A stretch of 64,000 nt of DNA, from the NCBI GenBank assembly GCA_000169395.1, contig AAXZ01000002.1, forward strand, positions 806,001-870,000, given 5' to 3'. The stretch comes from Rhodobacteraceae bacterium HTCC2150. GTDB lineage: Bacteria > Pseudomonadota > Alphaproteobacteria > Rhodobacterales > Rhodobacteraceae. This document shows positions 1 through 9,834 of the stretch, in pieces; the stretch's first letter is position 1; each line of letters begins with the position of its first letter. The position numbers and the translations under genes are program-made. A model generated the notes under the pieces. It saw only the letters and a list, made by a program, of their open reading frames with translations. It searched no databases and was not told the DNA's origin.

Positions 1-47
1 GAAGGCCGTCTAGTGTCCGTTCATGGATTTCCAGACGGAGAGAATGA

Positions 48-383
48 ATGAATATTACCGCGCAAGCGAATGGCGACGCACTGATCGTAACAGTTGACGA
101 AAACCGCATTGACGCAGCTGTGGCTGTGGCTTTCAAAGATAAGGTTAACGAACTTGCTGGATCTGAACCGAAAAGAGTTATCCTTGATCTTAAAAACGTG
201 GATTTTCTCGACAGCAGTGGATTGGGTGCCGTTGTTGCGGTCATGAAATTGTTGGGAAAAGAACGTAAATTGGAATTGGCAAGCCTGCGCCCAGCTGTGG
301 AAAAGGTTTTCAAACTTACAAGAATGGATTCTGTTTTTTCCATCCACGCTGATATTGGCGCTGCTATTCCCGCAGCGGCCTAA
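48..383 (+). CDS. STAS-domain anti-sigma factor antagonist (RsbV/SpoIIAA-like)
   Basis: Small single-domain protein of 111 aa with the STAS fold signature: the segment VDFLDSSGLGAVVAV (about residues 50-64) holds the DSSG loop whose serine is phosphorylated by the partner kinase in this family. The start ATG at 48 follows GGAGAGA at 38-44; a second ATG at 44 is out of frame. It overlaps the next gene, a RsbW-like ATPase, so the two form a partner-switching pair: the unphosphorylated antagonist sequesters the kinase and frees its target. No sigma factor or phosphatase is visible inside the window, so the regulated process is unknown. Confidence 0.9.
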   Translation: MNITAQANGDALIVTVDENRIDAAVAVAFKDKVNELAGSEPKRVILDLKNVDFLDSSGLGAVVAVMKLLGKERKLELASLRPAVEKVFKLTRMDSVFSIHADIGAAIPAAA

Positions 384-885
384 TCGTTTGCTTTTGACTC
401 AATTCAACGGTGGTTCGGTGCAACAGAACGCAAATCAAATACAACATAAAACAATTGAGAATACGATAACCTTCTCTTTCTGCAGCGACCCGTTCGCTGT
501 TCGGGAAGTGCTGTCTGAATTGCACGACACTCTATTACAGAAAAATGTTGCGGAAAGTGACGTCGAAAACGCGGATATTGTTTTGGGCGAGGCATTGAAC
601 AATATCGTTGAGCACGCCTATCCCGATGGGAAAAGCGGCGACATCAAACTTCAATATACTGTAGATGCAGGTTTTCACACCATCACAATAACGGATAATG
701 GATTAGCAATGCCCGATTTAACGCCGCCAGAGGGTGCCGCGAAACCAGACGACTGTGCATTTGAAGAATTGCCCGAAGGGGGATTTGGTTGGTTTATGAT
801 CCGCGCCTTAACACAAAATCTATCGTATCAAAGGCACGAGGGAACCAATCGGCTGCAATTCATCTTATCGATTGAGGACAATTAA
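355..885 (+). CDS. RsbW-like serine kinase / anti-sigma factor ATPase
   Basis: HATPase_c protein of the RsbW/SpoIIAB family: N box at EALNNIVEHAYPDG, G1 box at ITDNGLAMPD, and glycines near EGGFGWFMIRAL. It would phosphorylate the STAS protein encoded just upstream and bind a sigma factor or other target. The open frame overlaps the STAS gene by 29 bases from the ATG at 355; an in-frame TTG at 394 just after the STAS stop gives a family-typical N-terminus and may be the true start. Co-transcription with the upstream gene is inferred from the overlap. Confidence 0.85.
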   Translation: MALLFPQRPNRLLLTQFNGGSVQQNANQIQHKTIENTITFSFCSDPFAVREVLSELHDTLLQKNVAESDVENADIVLGEALNNIVEHAYPDGKSGDIKLQYTVDAGFHTITITDNGLAMPDLTPPEGAAKPDDCAFEELPEGGFGWFMIRALTQNLSYQRHEGTNRLQFILSIEDN

Positions 886-965
886 GACACAACATTGGGC
901 TTTGGTGAATTGGCAAATACAAATATCTATTCTAGCGTAACGGAAAATATCTTTAAGAGGCACCC

Positions 966-2546
966 ATGCGCGACTTTCATTTCCCAGGCCGATCACCAGT
1001 AATTTCCCAGAATGGCATGTGCGCCACTTCGCACCCGCTTGCAGCAAAAACCGCTATTCAAATCTTGGAAAGTGGTGGCAACGCAATGGATGCAGCTATA
1101 GCCGCCGCCATTCTTTTGGGCATTTGCGAACCACAAATGACGGGAATTGGGGGTGACTGTTTTGTGCTGTTCACACCACCCAGTGAAAATCGTGTGCTTG
1201 CAATGAATGGTTCCGGTCGCGCGCCCGCCGCCTTAAATGCGGAAAACATACGCGCACAAGGGCACGAAACCATGCCCGTTTACTCGCCAGACGCGGTGAC
1301 CATCCCCGGCGCAATCGACGCATTCTGTCGCCTTTCAAATGATTGGGGTCGATTTGACCTTGCTCAAACCTTGGCCCCCGCAATTCATTATGCAGAAAAC
1401 GGCGTACCCGTTGCCGCACGAACCGCCCTTGATTGGACAAGTTCGGCGGAAATTTTGCAAGGAAAAGCCAAGGACTTCTATCTTGTTGATGGCAAGCCAG
1501 CCAAAGAGGGTGATGTTTTCCGTTCCCCCAACCAAGCGAAAGTTTTGCGGAAAATTGCTGAGCAAGGTCGAGAAGGTTTTTACGCAGGCGAAGTTGCCGC
1601 AGATATGGTCGAAAGTTTACGTGCAATTGGTGGCTGTCATACCTTGGATGATTTTTTAGGAAATGCGTGCGATTACACAGACCCCATCAGCGGTACTTAC
1701 AACGAACTTGAGCTAATTGAACACGCACCTAATGGACAAGGTGCAACAGCGATTTTGATGAACAACATCTTATCGCATTTTGACATCGCCGCCATGGATG
1801 CGTTTGGTGCAACGCGCGCGCATATTGAGGTCGAAGCGGCTAAATTGGCGTATGATGCTCGCAACAGATTAATTGCCGATCCGGATTTCACAACACGACT
1901 TGCCCATATGATGTCAGCGGAAACTGCAAAAAAATTGGCGGGAATGATCGATCCGAAAAACGCGATCACCGATATCTCAAATGTAACCGAAGCGGTCCAT
2001 AAAGACACAGTCTATATCACGGTCGTAGACCAAGACCGCATGTCCGTTTCCCTGATATATTCAATATATCACGGCTTTGGTTCAGGCATCGCGAGTTCAA
2101 AGTACGGCATTCTATTTCAAAACCGCGGGGCAGGTTTCACGTTAGAACAAGGCCATCCAAATGTTGCAATGGGTGGGAAACGTCCAATGCACACCATTAT
2201 TCCGGCTATGCTAAAATCAAACGGCAAAATTACAATGCCTTTCGGGGTGATGGGTGGGGCCTACCAACCTAATGGCCATTCCCGAATGTTGACGAATATG
2301 ACGGATTTTGGCCTGTCGCCCCAAGCAGCAATCGATGCACCGCGTTGTTTTTCCGACGCTGGCGTTCTGAAAGTTGAACGCGGCTATTCAGAGGCGGTTC
2401 GCTCGCAATTGGCGGAATTGGGTCACAAGGTGGAAGTTCCTGAAACACCACTTGGTGGCGCACAAGCAATTTGGATTGATCATAAAAATGGAACCCTACA
2501 CGGTGCATCGGATCCACGCAAAGATGGATGCGCCTTAGGGTATTGA
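966..2546 (+). CDS. ggt: Gamma-glutamyltransferase family protein
   Basis: Ntn-hydrolase that would cleave or transfer the gamma-glutamyl group of glutathione and related compounds. At 526 aa it has the family length. The large-subunit start (HPLAAKTAIQILESGGNAMDA) and the processing site KDTVYITVVD are visible, with Thr348 as the predicted autoprocessing nucleophile at the large/small subunit junction; the small subunit contains GVMGGAYQPNGH. No signal peptide is seen, so a cytoplasmic enzyme is likely, unlike periplasmic E. coli Ggt. It has its own promoter region (886-965) and converges on the acyltransferase gene with only 5 bases between the stops. Confidence 0.9.
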   Translation: MRDFHFPGRSPVISQNGMCATSHPLAAKTAIQILESGGNAMDAAIAAAILLGICEPQMTGIGGDCFVLFTPPSENRVLAMNGSGRAPAALNAENIRAQGHETMPVYSPDAVTIPGAIDAFCRLSNDWGRFDLAQTLAPAIHYAENGVPVAARTALDWTSSAEILQGKAKDFYLVDGKPAKEGDVFRSPNQAKVLRKIAEQGREGFYAGEVAADMVESLRAIGGCHTLDDFLGNACDYTDPISGTYNELELIEHAPNGQGATAILMNNILSHFDIAAMDAFGATRAHIEVEAAKLAYDARNRLIADPDFTTRLAHMMSAETAKKLAGMIDPKNAITDISNVTEAVHKDTVYITVVDQDRMSVSLIYSIYHGFGSGIASSKYGILFQNRGAGFTLEQGHPNVAMGGKRPMHTIIPAMLKSNGKITMPFGVMGGAYQPNGHSRMLTNMTDFGLSPQAAIDAPRCFSDAGVLKVERGYSEAVRSQLAELGHKVEVPETPLGGAQAIWIDHKNGTLHGASDPRKDGCALGY

Positions 2547-2551
2547 TTAGA

Positions 2552-3460
2552 TTACTTGCCGCCCAAGCTTAGCGTACGTTTCCGCAACCAGGCCACAAAA
2601 CCACGTGGATTTTTTGACCATTCGGCAACTTCTTCATCAGTAATTGGTTTCCCAACAATCGGCGCTTGTGGTTTGCCCATTGCGTGAACAACTTCATAAA
2701 TTAACAAGCCTTGGCGCAATGTTGCGGAAAGCTGATTAGCGATCTGATACCAACGCGAATTTTGCCCTGGGAAAAAAACAGGCACAACGGTTGCGTTGCT
2801 CTTTTGGATCATTTTCGCCGTAAACGGGTTCCATTCCTGTTCGATCACCTTACCAAACATTGTGTCACTGGTGGCAACCACGCCTGATGGAAAAATGACG
2901 ATCACGCCGCCTTGTTCCAGATACGCCATGGATTCTTTGCGCATTTTGATACTTTTGCGTTGCGCATTTTCCTCATGGGGAAACGGAACCGGGATCATAA
3001 AATCCTTTATTTCATCGACAGATGTCAAAATTGAACGTGTCAGAATTTTATAATCTTCGCGAACACGACCAATTAGATCAGCAAGAATCATACCATCAAC
3101 CAGCCCATGTGGGTGGTTTGCAACGATAATCACCGGACCAGTTGCAGGAATGTGGTCGATTTGTTCTTGTGGCGTTGCCAAGGGAATTCGCATAAAATCC
3201 AACGCTTGGCGAAAGAAACCATGCCCACGAATAGCACCAGCGCGTTCAAATTTACGGATTAAGCGCAACAGGCGAATTTTGCCAGTTGCCCATTCCATCA
3301 CCCGAATTACCGTTGCTTTATAAGGGTTTGTGAAAGTGTTCGCATACGAAAGCTTGCGCTTATCATAGGGCTGAGATTCTGGCACTTGGTCGGGCAAGTT
3401 ATTTTCAGGCGTTTTGCTCACCGGCGAACTTCTCTCTGCGGCGATTGTTGCACGCTTCAA
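2552..3460 (-). CDS. Lysophospholipid acyltransferase family protein
   Basis: 302 aa protein with the acyltransferase motif VANHPHGLVDG (about residues 113-123), followed by the substrate-pocket region VVIFPSGVVA near residue 195; the family transfers acyl chains to lysolipids. The N-terminal 40 residues are hydrophilic and poorly conserved looking. The start is TTG at 3460, overlapping the TGA stop of the HPr gene (TTGA), which suggests translational coupling to the PTS genes. The true acceptor lipid cannot be told from sequence. Confidence 0.8.
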   Translation of the reverse strand: MKRATIAAERSSPVSKTPENNLPDQVPESQPYDKRKLSYANTFTNPYKATVIRVMEWATGKIRLLRLIRKFERAGAIRGHGFFRQALDFMRIPLATPQEQIDHIPATGPVIIVANHPHGLVDGMILADLIGRVREDYKILTRSILTSVDEIKDFMIPVPFPHEENAQRKSIKMRKESMAYLEQGGVIVIFPSGVVATSDTMFGKVIEQEWNPFTAKMIQKSNATVVPVFFPGQNSRWYQIANQLSATLRQGLLIYEVVHAMGKPQAPIVGKPITDEEVAEWSKNPRGFVAWLRKRTLSLGGK

Positions 3461-3726
3461 TTTTCTTCGCCGAATTTATCGGCAACAAGGGTTTTCAGGG
3501 CCTCGGCTAGTTCATCAGCCGCCGCACCTGAGGTTTCGACGTCAATAAACGTTCCTTTGGACGCTGCCAACATCAAAAGCCCCATTATCGAGTCACCTGA
3601 AACTTCTAGCCCATCCTTAGATATCATGGCGCGTCCATCGTGCGCTTCAACAACTTCGACCAATTTGGCAGAAGCGCGGGCATGTAGTCCTTTTACGTTA
3701 ATTATTTCTAAAGTTAGGTTTGGCAT
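3457..3726 (-). CDS. ptsH: HPr-family phosphocarrier protein
   Basis: 89 aa, full HPr length. The phosphorylatable histidine is His15 in KGLHARASA, and the regulatory serine is Ser46 in GDSIMGLLML, the site modified by HPr kinase, which is encoded upstream in the same gene run. No sugar-specific IIB/IIC genes are present here, so it belongs to a regulatory rather than a transport phosphorelay, as in many alphaproteobacteria. Enzyme I is not in the window. Confidence 0.95.
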   Translation of the reverse strand: MPNLTLEIINVKGLHARASAKLVEVVEAHDGRAMISKDGLEVSGDSIMGLLMLAASKGTFIDVETSGAAADELAEALKTLVADKFGEEN

Positions 3727-3740
3727 ATATCAGCTTCTTA

Positions 3741-4133
3741 TTATTCTTCAGGGCCATCAAAACTGTTGATGTATTTGCGACCGGCATCTTTCGCCAATTT
3801 CACGGCATCAGCCACATTCAAATGACGAGATTTTGCCAATTTCACCAACATCGGCAAATTAGCACCGTATAAGATTTTGCGATTTTTAGGGTTACACGCC
3901 AGCAATGACAGGTTGGAAGGCGATCCGCCAAACATGTCAGTGACAATAACAACACCGGCGCCCGTATCAACAGCGTCAGCCGCGGCGCATATTTCTGTTT
4001 GTTTTTCTTGACGATCATGGTCAGCGGCAATCGATATCGCCTGCAAACCAGGTTGTGATCCAACGACATGCTCGACAGCCGACAAATATTCGTTGGCCAA
4101 TCTACCATGCGCGACAAGGACTATTCCGATCAA
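3741..4133 (-). CDS. manX: PTS EIIA component, mannose (ManX/EIIA-Man) family
   Basis: 130 aa single-domain EIIA of the mannose/fructose family; the active-site histidine is His9 in IVLVAHGRLA, followed by the domain feature VTDMFGGSPSN. It accepts phosphate from HPr. The start is TTG at 4133, overlapping the rapZ TGA; an N-terminus beginning any later would lose the histidine. With no IIB/IIC partner nearby it is probably a regulatory domain protein. Confidence 0.92.
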   Translation of the reverse strand: MIGIVLVAHGRLANEYLSAVEHVVGSQPGLQAISIAADHDRQEKQTEICAAADAVDTGAGVVIVTDMFGGSPSNLSLLACNPKNRKILYGANLPMLVKLAKSRHLNVADAVKLAKDAGRKYINSFDGPEE

Positions 4134-5035
4134 GTCACCACCCCGTTTTTCGCTTTTTGCACGCTGTCCCCGCGACGTTCTATTTCCCTATGCCGTTTTG
4201 ACACTTGCCACCCCCCTTGCGCAAGGGTGTTGGCAAAAATTTCCGTAAGAGCGACTGAACGGTGTTGCCCACCGGTACACCCGAAACCGATCGAAAGATG
4301 TGATTTCCCCTCTTCTACATATGCTGGCAGAAGTAATTGAACCATTTCTTGCAATGATTTGAAAAATGGGACGAACCGCTGATCTTGCGTCACATAAGCC
4401 TGAACGGCATCTGTGCGACCATCTAATTCACGCAAGCTTGGTTCCCAATAAGGGTTTCGCAAAAATCGAACATCAAAGACCATGTCCACGCCCCGTGGCG
4501 TGCCGCGTTTGTAACTAAATGAATGCACCGATACCGCCAAAGATTGTCCCGTTGATGAATCAAACCATCGTTCCATTTCGCCACGCAGATCATGGGGCGT
4601 TAAATCAGATGTATCAATTAGAACCTCAGCCCTAGAACGGATGGGTACTAGCAGATCCAAATCACGTTCTATTCCTGCACTGGGATCTTCGGCTGGGGCC
4701 AAAGGATGGCGACGGCGGGTTTCAGAAAAACGTCTTATTAGCACTTCTTGGCTGCAATCAAGGTACAACAGTTCAACAAGAACGTCCCCGCGATTGGTCA
4801 ATCCATCGACGATATCAATCATTGCATTTGCACTAAAGTCCCGAGTTCTTGTGTCAAAGCCCAATGCAATCGGCCGCCCAACAGGTGTGTCGTCAAGCAA
4901 TGCGTCCAGCAAGCGCAGCGGCATGTTATCAATAGCCTCAAAACCAATGTCTTCAAGCGCATTGATTGCGGTCGAACGCCCCGCGCCGGACGGACCAGTT
5001 ACCAATACTATGCGTTGCGCCTGCGGCGTTGACAT
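4130..5035 (-). CDS. rapZ: RapZ-family RNase adapter / nucleotide-binding protein
   Basis: 301 aa YvcJ/RapZ P-loop protein. The Walker A-like motif GPSGAGRS sits at residues 14-21, with arginine in place of the usual lysine; the conserved block SFSYKRGTPRGVDMVFDVRFL and the C-terminal IGCTGGQHRSV-type motif (here IGFGCTGGQHRSVAL) are both present. In E. coli RapZ binds sRNAs controlling glucosamine-6-phosphate synthase; in alphaproteobacteria the role is less clear. It sits between hprK and the EIIA gene, a conserved PTS-linked position. Confidence 0.93.
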   Translation of the reverse strand: MSTPQAQRIVLVTGPSGAGRSTAINALEDIGFEAIDNMPLRLLDALLDDTPVGRPIALGFDTRTRDFSANAMIDIVDGLTNRGDVLVELLYLDCSQEVLIRRFSETRRRHPLAPAEDPSAGIERDLDLLVPIRSRAEVLIDTSDLTPHDLRGEMERWFDSSTGQSLAVSVHSFSYKRGTPRGVDMVFDVRFLRNPYWEPSLRELDGRTDAVQAYVTQDQRFVPFFKSLQEMVQLLLPAYVEEGKSHLSIGFGCTGGQHRSVALTEIFANTLAQGGWQVSKRHREIERRGDSVQKAKNGVVT

Positions 5036-5048
5036 GTCTGTTCCTTCA

Positions 5049-5483
5049 CTAATTTACGCGTTTTGCCTTGAGCATTTGCAATACTCCAACTGCAAGATGG
5101 TTGTTTCCGCGTCCATGAATTGTCGGAATTTTCAATCCGAACAAATCCATGACCTGTTGTTCTGGCAAACGGTTTTTTTCTACTTTGTCCATATCGATAC
5201 AAACATCGACGATCGCACTTGATATGGTGTCAGCGGCCAGAATTCCAAGCCCTCGCGCCTCTATTTGTCCTTTGATCGCGGCAGGTGATTTACCAATCAA
5301 ACGGCCATTTTCTAACGTTAGGATCACACGATCATCGGCCACTAAAGTGGCACCAAATGCCATCAATTCAAGCGCAAGGCTGGATTTACCACTGCCAGGT
5401 GCCCCTATAATCAGAACACCTTTTTCATACATTGAAACCAAGGTTGCATGAAACGGTGACGTCGTTTCATCAGCGTCTGGCAT
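5049..5483 (-). CDS. hprK: HPr kinase/phosphorylase, short alphaproteobacterial form
   Basis: 144 aa protein corresponding only to the C-terminal kinase domain of HprK, which is the normal alphaproteobacterial form. Walker A GAPGSGKSS is at residues 27-35. It would phosphorylate Ser46 of the HPr encoded three genes downstream. Its ATG overlaps the chvG stop by one base (TAATG), so it is translated from the same message as the sensor kinase. Confidence 0.92.
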   Translation of the reverse strand: MPDADETTSPFHATLVSMYEKGVLIIGAPGSGKSSLALELMAFGATLVADDRVILTLENGRLIGKSPAAIKGQIEARGLGILAADTISSAIVDVCIDMDKVEKNRLPEQQVMDLFGLKIPTIHGRGNNHLAVGVLQMLKAKRVN

Positions 5484-7162
5484 TAAACTGGTAAACCAAC
5501 CACGAAGCGTGCGCCAAGTGGTTCAGAACCCACATCCGCATCCGTTGGACGAATATTTTCGGCCCAAATAACGCCACCATGTGCGTCGACGATTTGCTTG
5601 GAAATCGCCAAGCCCAAACCAGAATGATCGCCAAATTGTTCAACAGGACGTTCAGAATAGAAACGGTTGAATACTTTGTGCAATGCCGTTTCGGGAATAC
5701 CAGGTCCTGTATCCTCAACAACAACCAGAACACGGTTGTCGCGTTTACGAACCCAGACACGAACGGCATCGCCATCTTCGCAAAATGACATCGCATTTGT
5801 GATCAAGTTCACAAACACCTGTGCCAGACGACCTTCTAGACCATGAATGAAAATTGGTTCATTGGGCACATCAGAGATGAATTCAATGTCATTATTTGCA
5901 GCTTCTGCGCCGTGGTATTCTATCAAGTTGGACAATGTCCGCGTTAAATCAAACCGTGCTTCGTCTTCTTTTACCAGTTCGCTGTCCAGACGAGATGCAT
6001 TGGAAATGTCCGAAACAAGCCGATCCAAGCGTCGAACATCATGTTCGATCACATCATAAAGTCGGCCGCGTTGATCATCAGTTTTGGCAATACGAAGCGT
6101 ACCAATGGCGGATCGTAAAGATGCCAAAGGGTTCTTGATTTCATGGGCAACGTCTGCTGCAAATTGTTCGTTACCTTCGATACGATCGTAAAGGGCGCGC
6201 ACCATACCGCGCATTGCACCAGAAAGGCGTCCGATTTCGTCAGGACGCGCTGTCATGTCAGGAATACGCACTTGGCTAGGGCTAACGGTGCGTGCATTTC
6301 GATCACGACCAAGTTCAGCCGCCAAAGAAAGATCAGCCAAAGGATTGGCAATCGTTGACGCCAACAAAAGGCTAAGTCCGATTGAAACAATTGCTGCTAT
6401 TAGGAACATTTGAAGAATTTTTTCACGCTCAAGACGCGCAAGTTGATCGACCTTGCCGCCCACTGTTGCCAATGCAATCACACCAACGACCTTGCCGCTG
6501 CGATTGATTGGCGTAGTCACCAAGAAGAAAGTTCCAGCATCAGATGTAAAGCTGTTCTCGCTTGCGGTTTTCCCTTCAAGGCTGTGCGCCACCAAACGAC
6601 GGGCCTCTGCTTCGATGCTGATTGCTTGCATCGAAGCAGGTGTTCCAGAAACCAGGCCATCAATTTTAGACCAAACATTCAACAAAATACCTGAGAAACC
6701 ACCGCCGTTGTTACCCGACAATCCGGCATCAACAGTTTCAGTTTGCACAATTAGATTATCGTTTGCGTCAAACAGGAACATTTGCACATCAGAAGGCAAA
6801 TCAAGAATGCTAAGCGTGCCTTCTGTATCCACGCCGTCATTCGCCGCAAAATCGAGTGGTCCAATTTTTGGTAATTGCGCCTCAAAAACATCCGCCAAAA
6901 GCTTGGCCTCTGAAATCAACGCTGTTTCGCGCTGTTCAACCAAAGAGTCACGGCCTGGGTTAAGGAAAAGCACCCCAGCCACGAAAATGACCAGCCCTAA
7001 CAGGTTAAAGAGAACAATTTTTCGCGCGATGGGTGAAGAACGCAACGCCAAAAAACCGCGTCGAGCGCGGCCTTCCGACATAGCCTCATCGGTGTTTTCA
7101 TCAGGATCATCCCAATCTTCACCAATTACGACATCTAAATTTTGCGAGGAGCGATCTTTCAC
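5483..7162 (-). CDS. chvG: ChvG/ExoS-type sensor histidine kinase
   Basis: 559 aa membrane kinase. A first membrane segment lies near residues 48-68 and a second near 250-272, enclosing a periplasmic sensor domain; HAMP follows, then HisKA with the phosphorylated His340 in DVAHEIKNPLAS, and the ATPase domain with N box NLITNAMSF, VEDTGPGIPE and GLGLAISKQIVDAHGG. The start is GTG at 7162. In relatives ChvG/ExoS senses acid or envelope stress and controls exopolysaccharide, motility and central metabolism. It lies 20 bases downstream of chvI. Confidence 0.93.
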   Translation of the reverse strand: MKDRSSQNLDVVIGEDWDDPDENTDEAMSEGRARRGFLALRSSPIARKIVLFNLLGLVIFVAGVLFLNPGRDSLVEQRETALISEAKLLADVFEAQLPKIGPLDFAANDGVDTEGTLSILDLPSDVQMFLFDANDNLIVQTETVDAGLSGNNGGGFSGILLNVWSKIDGLVSGTPASMQAISIEAEARRLVAHSLEGKTASENSFTSDAGTFFLVTTPINRSGKVVGVIALATVGGKVDQLARLEREKILQMFLIAAIVSIGLSLLLASTIANPLADLSLAAELGRDRNARTVSPSQVRIPDMTARPDEIGRLSGAMRGMVRALYDRIEGNEQFAADVAHEIKNPLASLRSAIGTLRIAKTDDQRGRLYDVIEHDVRRLDRLVSDISNASRLDSELVKEDEARFDLTRTLSNLIEYHGAEAANNDIEFISDVPNEPIFIHGLEGRLAQVFVNLITNAMSFCEDGDAVRVWVRKRDNRVLVVVEDTGPGIPETALHKVFNRFYSERPVEQFGDHSGLGLAISKQIVDAHGGVIWAENIRPTDADVGSEPLGARFVVGLPV

Positions 7163-7182
7163 AACTCAGCCTTCTTCATAGG

Positions 7183-7887
7183 TTATTCTTCGTTGTATCT
7201 GTAACCTATACCATAAAGGGTCTCAATCGCAGAAAACTCGTCATCTGCCGAACGCATCTTTTTGCGCAGACGTTTAATGTGGCTGTCGATCGTGCGGTCA
7301 TCCACATAAACTTGATCGTCATATGCAACATCCATCAACTGATCGCGGCTTTTCACAAAACCAGGGCGTTGCGCCAATGCTTGGAGTAAAAGAAACTCGG
7401 TTACAGTCAAAGTAACCTCTTTGCCTTTCCACGTCACAGCGTGGCGCAGGGGATCCATAGACAACTGCCCACGAACCATAACTTCTTTTTCCTCTGTCGC
7501 ATCTGGCAAAGCGTCACCGGCGATAGCATCTTGACGACGCAAAAGAGCACGAATGCGTTCAACCAACAAACGTTGTGAGAACGGCTTTTTCATATAGTCG
7601 TCAGCACCCATGCGAAGACCAAGAACTTCGTCGATCTCATCGTCTTTGGATGTTAGGAAAATAACTGGAAGTTGGCTTTTCTGACGCAATCTTTGCAACA
7701 GATCCATGCCGTCCATGCGGGGCATTTTAATGTCCAGAACAGCAAGTTCTGGCATTTCTTTGTTAAAGCCATCGAGTGCGGCTTGCCCATCATTATAAGT
7801 TGTTACATCAAAACCCTCTGCCTCAAGAGTCATCGAAACCGACGTCAGGATATTCCTGTCGTCGTCCACCAACGCGATTTTAGACAT
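7183..7887 (-). CDS. chvI: ChvI-type OmpR-family response regulator
   Basis: 234 aa: receiver domain with the phosphoacceptor Asp52 in [11 protein letters not shown], Lys in KKPFS, then a winged-helix DNA-binding domain ending [12 protein letters not shown] and [10 protein letters not shown]. It is the partner of ChvG encoded immediately downstream and is divergent from pckA, an arrangement conserved in Rhizobiales and Rhodobacterales where pckA has been placed under ChvI influence. Confidence 0.94.
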   Translation of the reverse strand: MSKIALVDDDRNILTSVSMTLEAEGFDVTTYNDGQAALDGFNKEMPELAVLDIKMPRMDGMDLLQRLRQKSQLPVIFLTSKDDEIDEVLGLRMGADDYMKKPFSQRLLVERIRALLRRQDAIAGDALPDATEEKEVMVRGQLSMDPLRHAVTWKGKEVTLTVTEFLLLQALAQRPGFVKSRDQLMDVAYDDQVYVDDRTIDSHIKRLRKKMRSADDEFSAIETLYGIGYRYNEE

Positions 7888-8212
7888 TATTAAAGTCCTT
7901 ATGCTGCCCGTTTTTCATTTTTATTTTTTTCCAAGTTGTTTCCGCTTCCTTGTGAAAAATCAACCCAAATAACGAATCCCCCCTTAATTCTTGTGAAAAC
8001 GTTGCAGAAAATTTTAACCTTTGACCTTTTTGTCGCACAATTAGGTAATATTATTACGTGGTCGTATGACATTTGGTCACTGTTGGCGCTAACAACACTG
8101 TCTTGGCTATTCCCTTAAAAAATCATCGTGTTACACCAAAGTATGTTCCGCACTCTGCGGTCCTGCAACTTTGCAAATAGCTGATGAAAAACCGTCAGCA
8201 GGAGAGAACAAG
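7888..8212. promoter_or_regulatory. Divergent chvI / pckA intergenic region
   Basis: 325 bases without a convincing gene. It must hold the promoters of the chvI-chvG-hprK run (left) and of pckA (right). It is A+T rich with a small CCGCA-CTC-TGCGG hairpin at 8148-8160 in the pckA leader. No riboswitch or repeat is recognised. A ChvI-binding site is expected here by analogy but no consensus could be assigned by eye. Confidence 0.5.
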
Positions 8213-9811
8213 ATGACACACGGTCGGGTTAACCCCAAGAACACACTAGAGCACCAAGGCATTTCAGGCTTGGGTGAGGTGTATTATAACTTGATCGAAC
8301 CGGCCCTCATTAATTACGCATTAAAGCGCGACGAAGGTGAGCTGGGAAAAGGTGGGGCATTTTTGGTGACAACGGGTCAATTCACAGGCCGTTCTCCAAA
8401 GGACAAGCACATCGTAAGAACACCTTCGGTTGAGGATTCAATCTGGTGGGAAAACAACGCCCCAATGGCGCCTGACGCCTTTGACGTTTTGTACGAAGAT
8501 ATGCTGGACCATATGAAGGGCCGCGATTATTTCGTGCATGACCTTTTTGCTGGTGCTGATCCTGAACATCGCTTGAATGTTCGCCTGGTTACAGAACTGG
8601 CTTGGCATGGATTGTTTATCCGCCATATGCTGCGTCGTCCAGAAGCCGCGGAATTAGCTGACTTTATCGCGGAATACACAGTGATCAACTGCCCAACGTT
8701 TAAGGCAGATCCAGAACGTCATGGTTGTCGTTCCGAAACCGTCATTGCGATGAATTTCGATCGTAAACTGATCCTAATCGGTAACACAGAATATGCAGGC
8801 GAAAACAAAAAATCCATTTTCAGCCTTTTGAACTACATCCTTCCTGGCAAAGGTGTGATGCCGATGCATTGTTCTGCCAACCACGCCGCAAATGATCCCG
8901 ATGATGCCGCCGTGTTCTTTGGTCTGTCGGGTACTGGAAAAACAACGTTGTCAGCTGATCCAAACCGCGTTCTTATCGGTGATGACGAGCATGGCTGGTC
9001 TGACAAAGGAACATTTAACTTTGAAGGTGGATGCTACGCCAAGACAATCAACCTGTCTGCCGAAGCCGAACCCGAAATTTTCGCGACCACCAGCAAATTC
9101 GGTACGGTCATTGAAAACATGGTTTACGACAAAGACACATATGAGTTGGATTTTGACGACGATAGCCTGACGGCGAACATGCGTTGCGCCTATCCGATGC
9201 ATTATATTTCCAACGCATCAGACACCGGTGTTTCGGGTCACCCCAAAAATATCATCATGCTAACTTGTGATGCTTTTGGTGTGCTGCCTCCGATTGCGCG
9301 TCTGACACCTGCTCAAGCAATGTACCATTTCTTGTCCGGCTTTACGTCCAAGGTTGCGGGCACAGAACGCGGCGTAACGGAACCCGAACCAACATTTTCC
9401 ACCTGCTTTGGCGCGCCGTTCATGCCACGCCGTCCCGAAGAATACGGTAAATTGTTGCAAGCCAAAATTGCCACACACGGTGCGACATGCTGGATGGTAA
9501 ACACTGGCTGGACAGGTGGCGCCTATGGTACTGGTTCACGTATGCCAATCAAAGCAACACGTGCATTGCTGACAGCCGCGCTTGACGGAACATTGGGACA
9601 AACCGAATTCCGCAAAGATGCAAACTTTGGCTTTGACGTACCTGTTTCTGTTGCCGGCGTAGATGATGCATTGCTTGACCCGCGCCAAACTTGGGCAGAT
9701 CAATCTGCCTATGATGCACAAGCAGCAAAATTGGTTCAAATGTTTTGCGATAATTTTGGCCAATACGAAAAACACATCGACGATGATGTTCGTGCTATCG
9801 CGATCTGCTAA
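8213..9811 (+). CDS. pckA: Phosphoenolpyruvate carboxykinase (ATP)
   Basis: 532 aa enzyme converting oxaloacetate and ATP to phosphoenolpyruvate, CO2 and ADP, the first step of gluconeogenesis. The P-loop is [14 protein letters not shown], followed by the metal-binding IGDDEHGW; the C-terminal block [14 protein letters not shown] is also diagnostic. The ATG at 8213 has a good ribosome site (GCAGGAGAGAACAAG) and is preferred to the longer frame beginning at 8171. A strong terminator follows. Divergence from chvI links carbon flux to the ChvG/PTS regulators. Confidence 0.97.
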   Translation: MTHGRVNPKNTLEHQGISGLGEVYYNLIEPALINYALKRDEGELGKGGAFLVTTGQFTGRSPKDKHIVRTPSVEDSIWWENNAPMAPDAFDVLYEDMLDHMKGRDYFVHDLFAGADPEHRLNVRLVTELAWHGLFIRHMLRRPEAAELADFIAEYTVINCPTFKADPERHGCRSETVIAMNFDRKLILIGNTEYAGENKKSIFSLLNYILPGKGVMPMHCSANHAANDPDDAAVFFGLSGTGKTTLSADPNRVLIGDDEHGWSDKGTFNFEGGCYAKTINLSAEAEPEIFATTSKFGTVIENMVYDKDTYELDFDDDSLTANMRCAYPMHYISNASDTGVSGHPKNIIMLTCDAFGVLPPIARLTPAQAMYHFLSGFTSKVAGTERGVTEPEPTFSTCFGAPFMPRRPEEYGKLLQAKIATHGATCWMVNTGWTGGAYGTGSRMPIKATRALLTAALDGTLGQTEFRKDANFGFDVPVSVAGVDDALLDPRQTWADQSAYDAQAAKLVQMFCDNFGQYEKHIDDDVRAIAIC

Positions 9812-9834
9812 TGCACAAAGCGATTTATTATTAG

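Noticed and set aside
5049-5483. hprK as a truncated pseudogene because it lacks the N-terminal domain
   Set aside because: The short kinase-only form is normal in alphaproteobacteria and the Walker A motif is intact.
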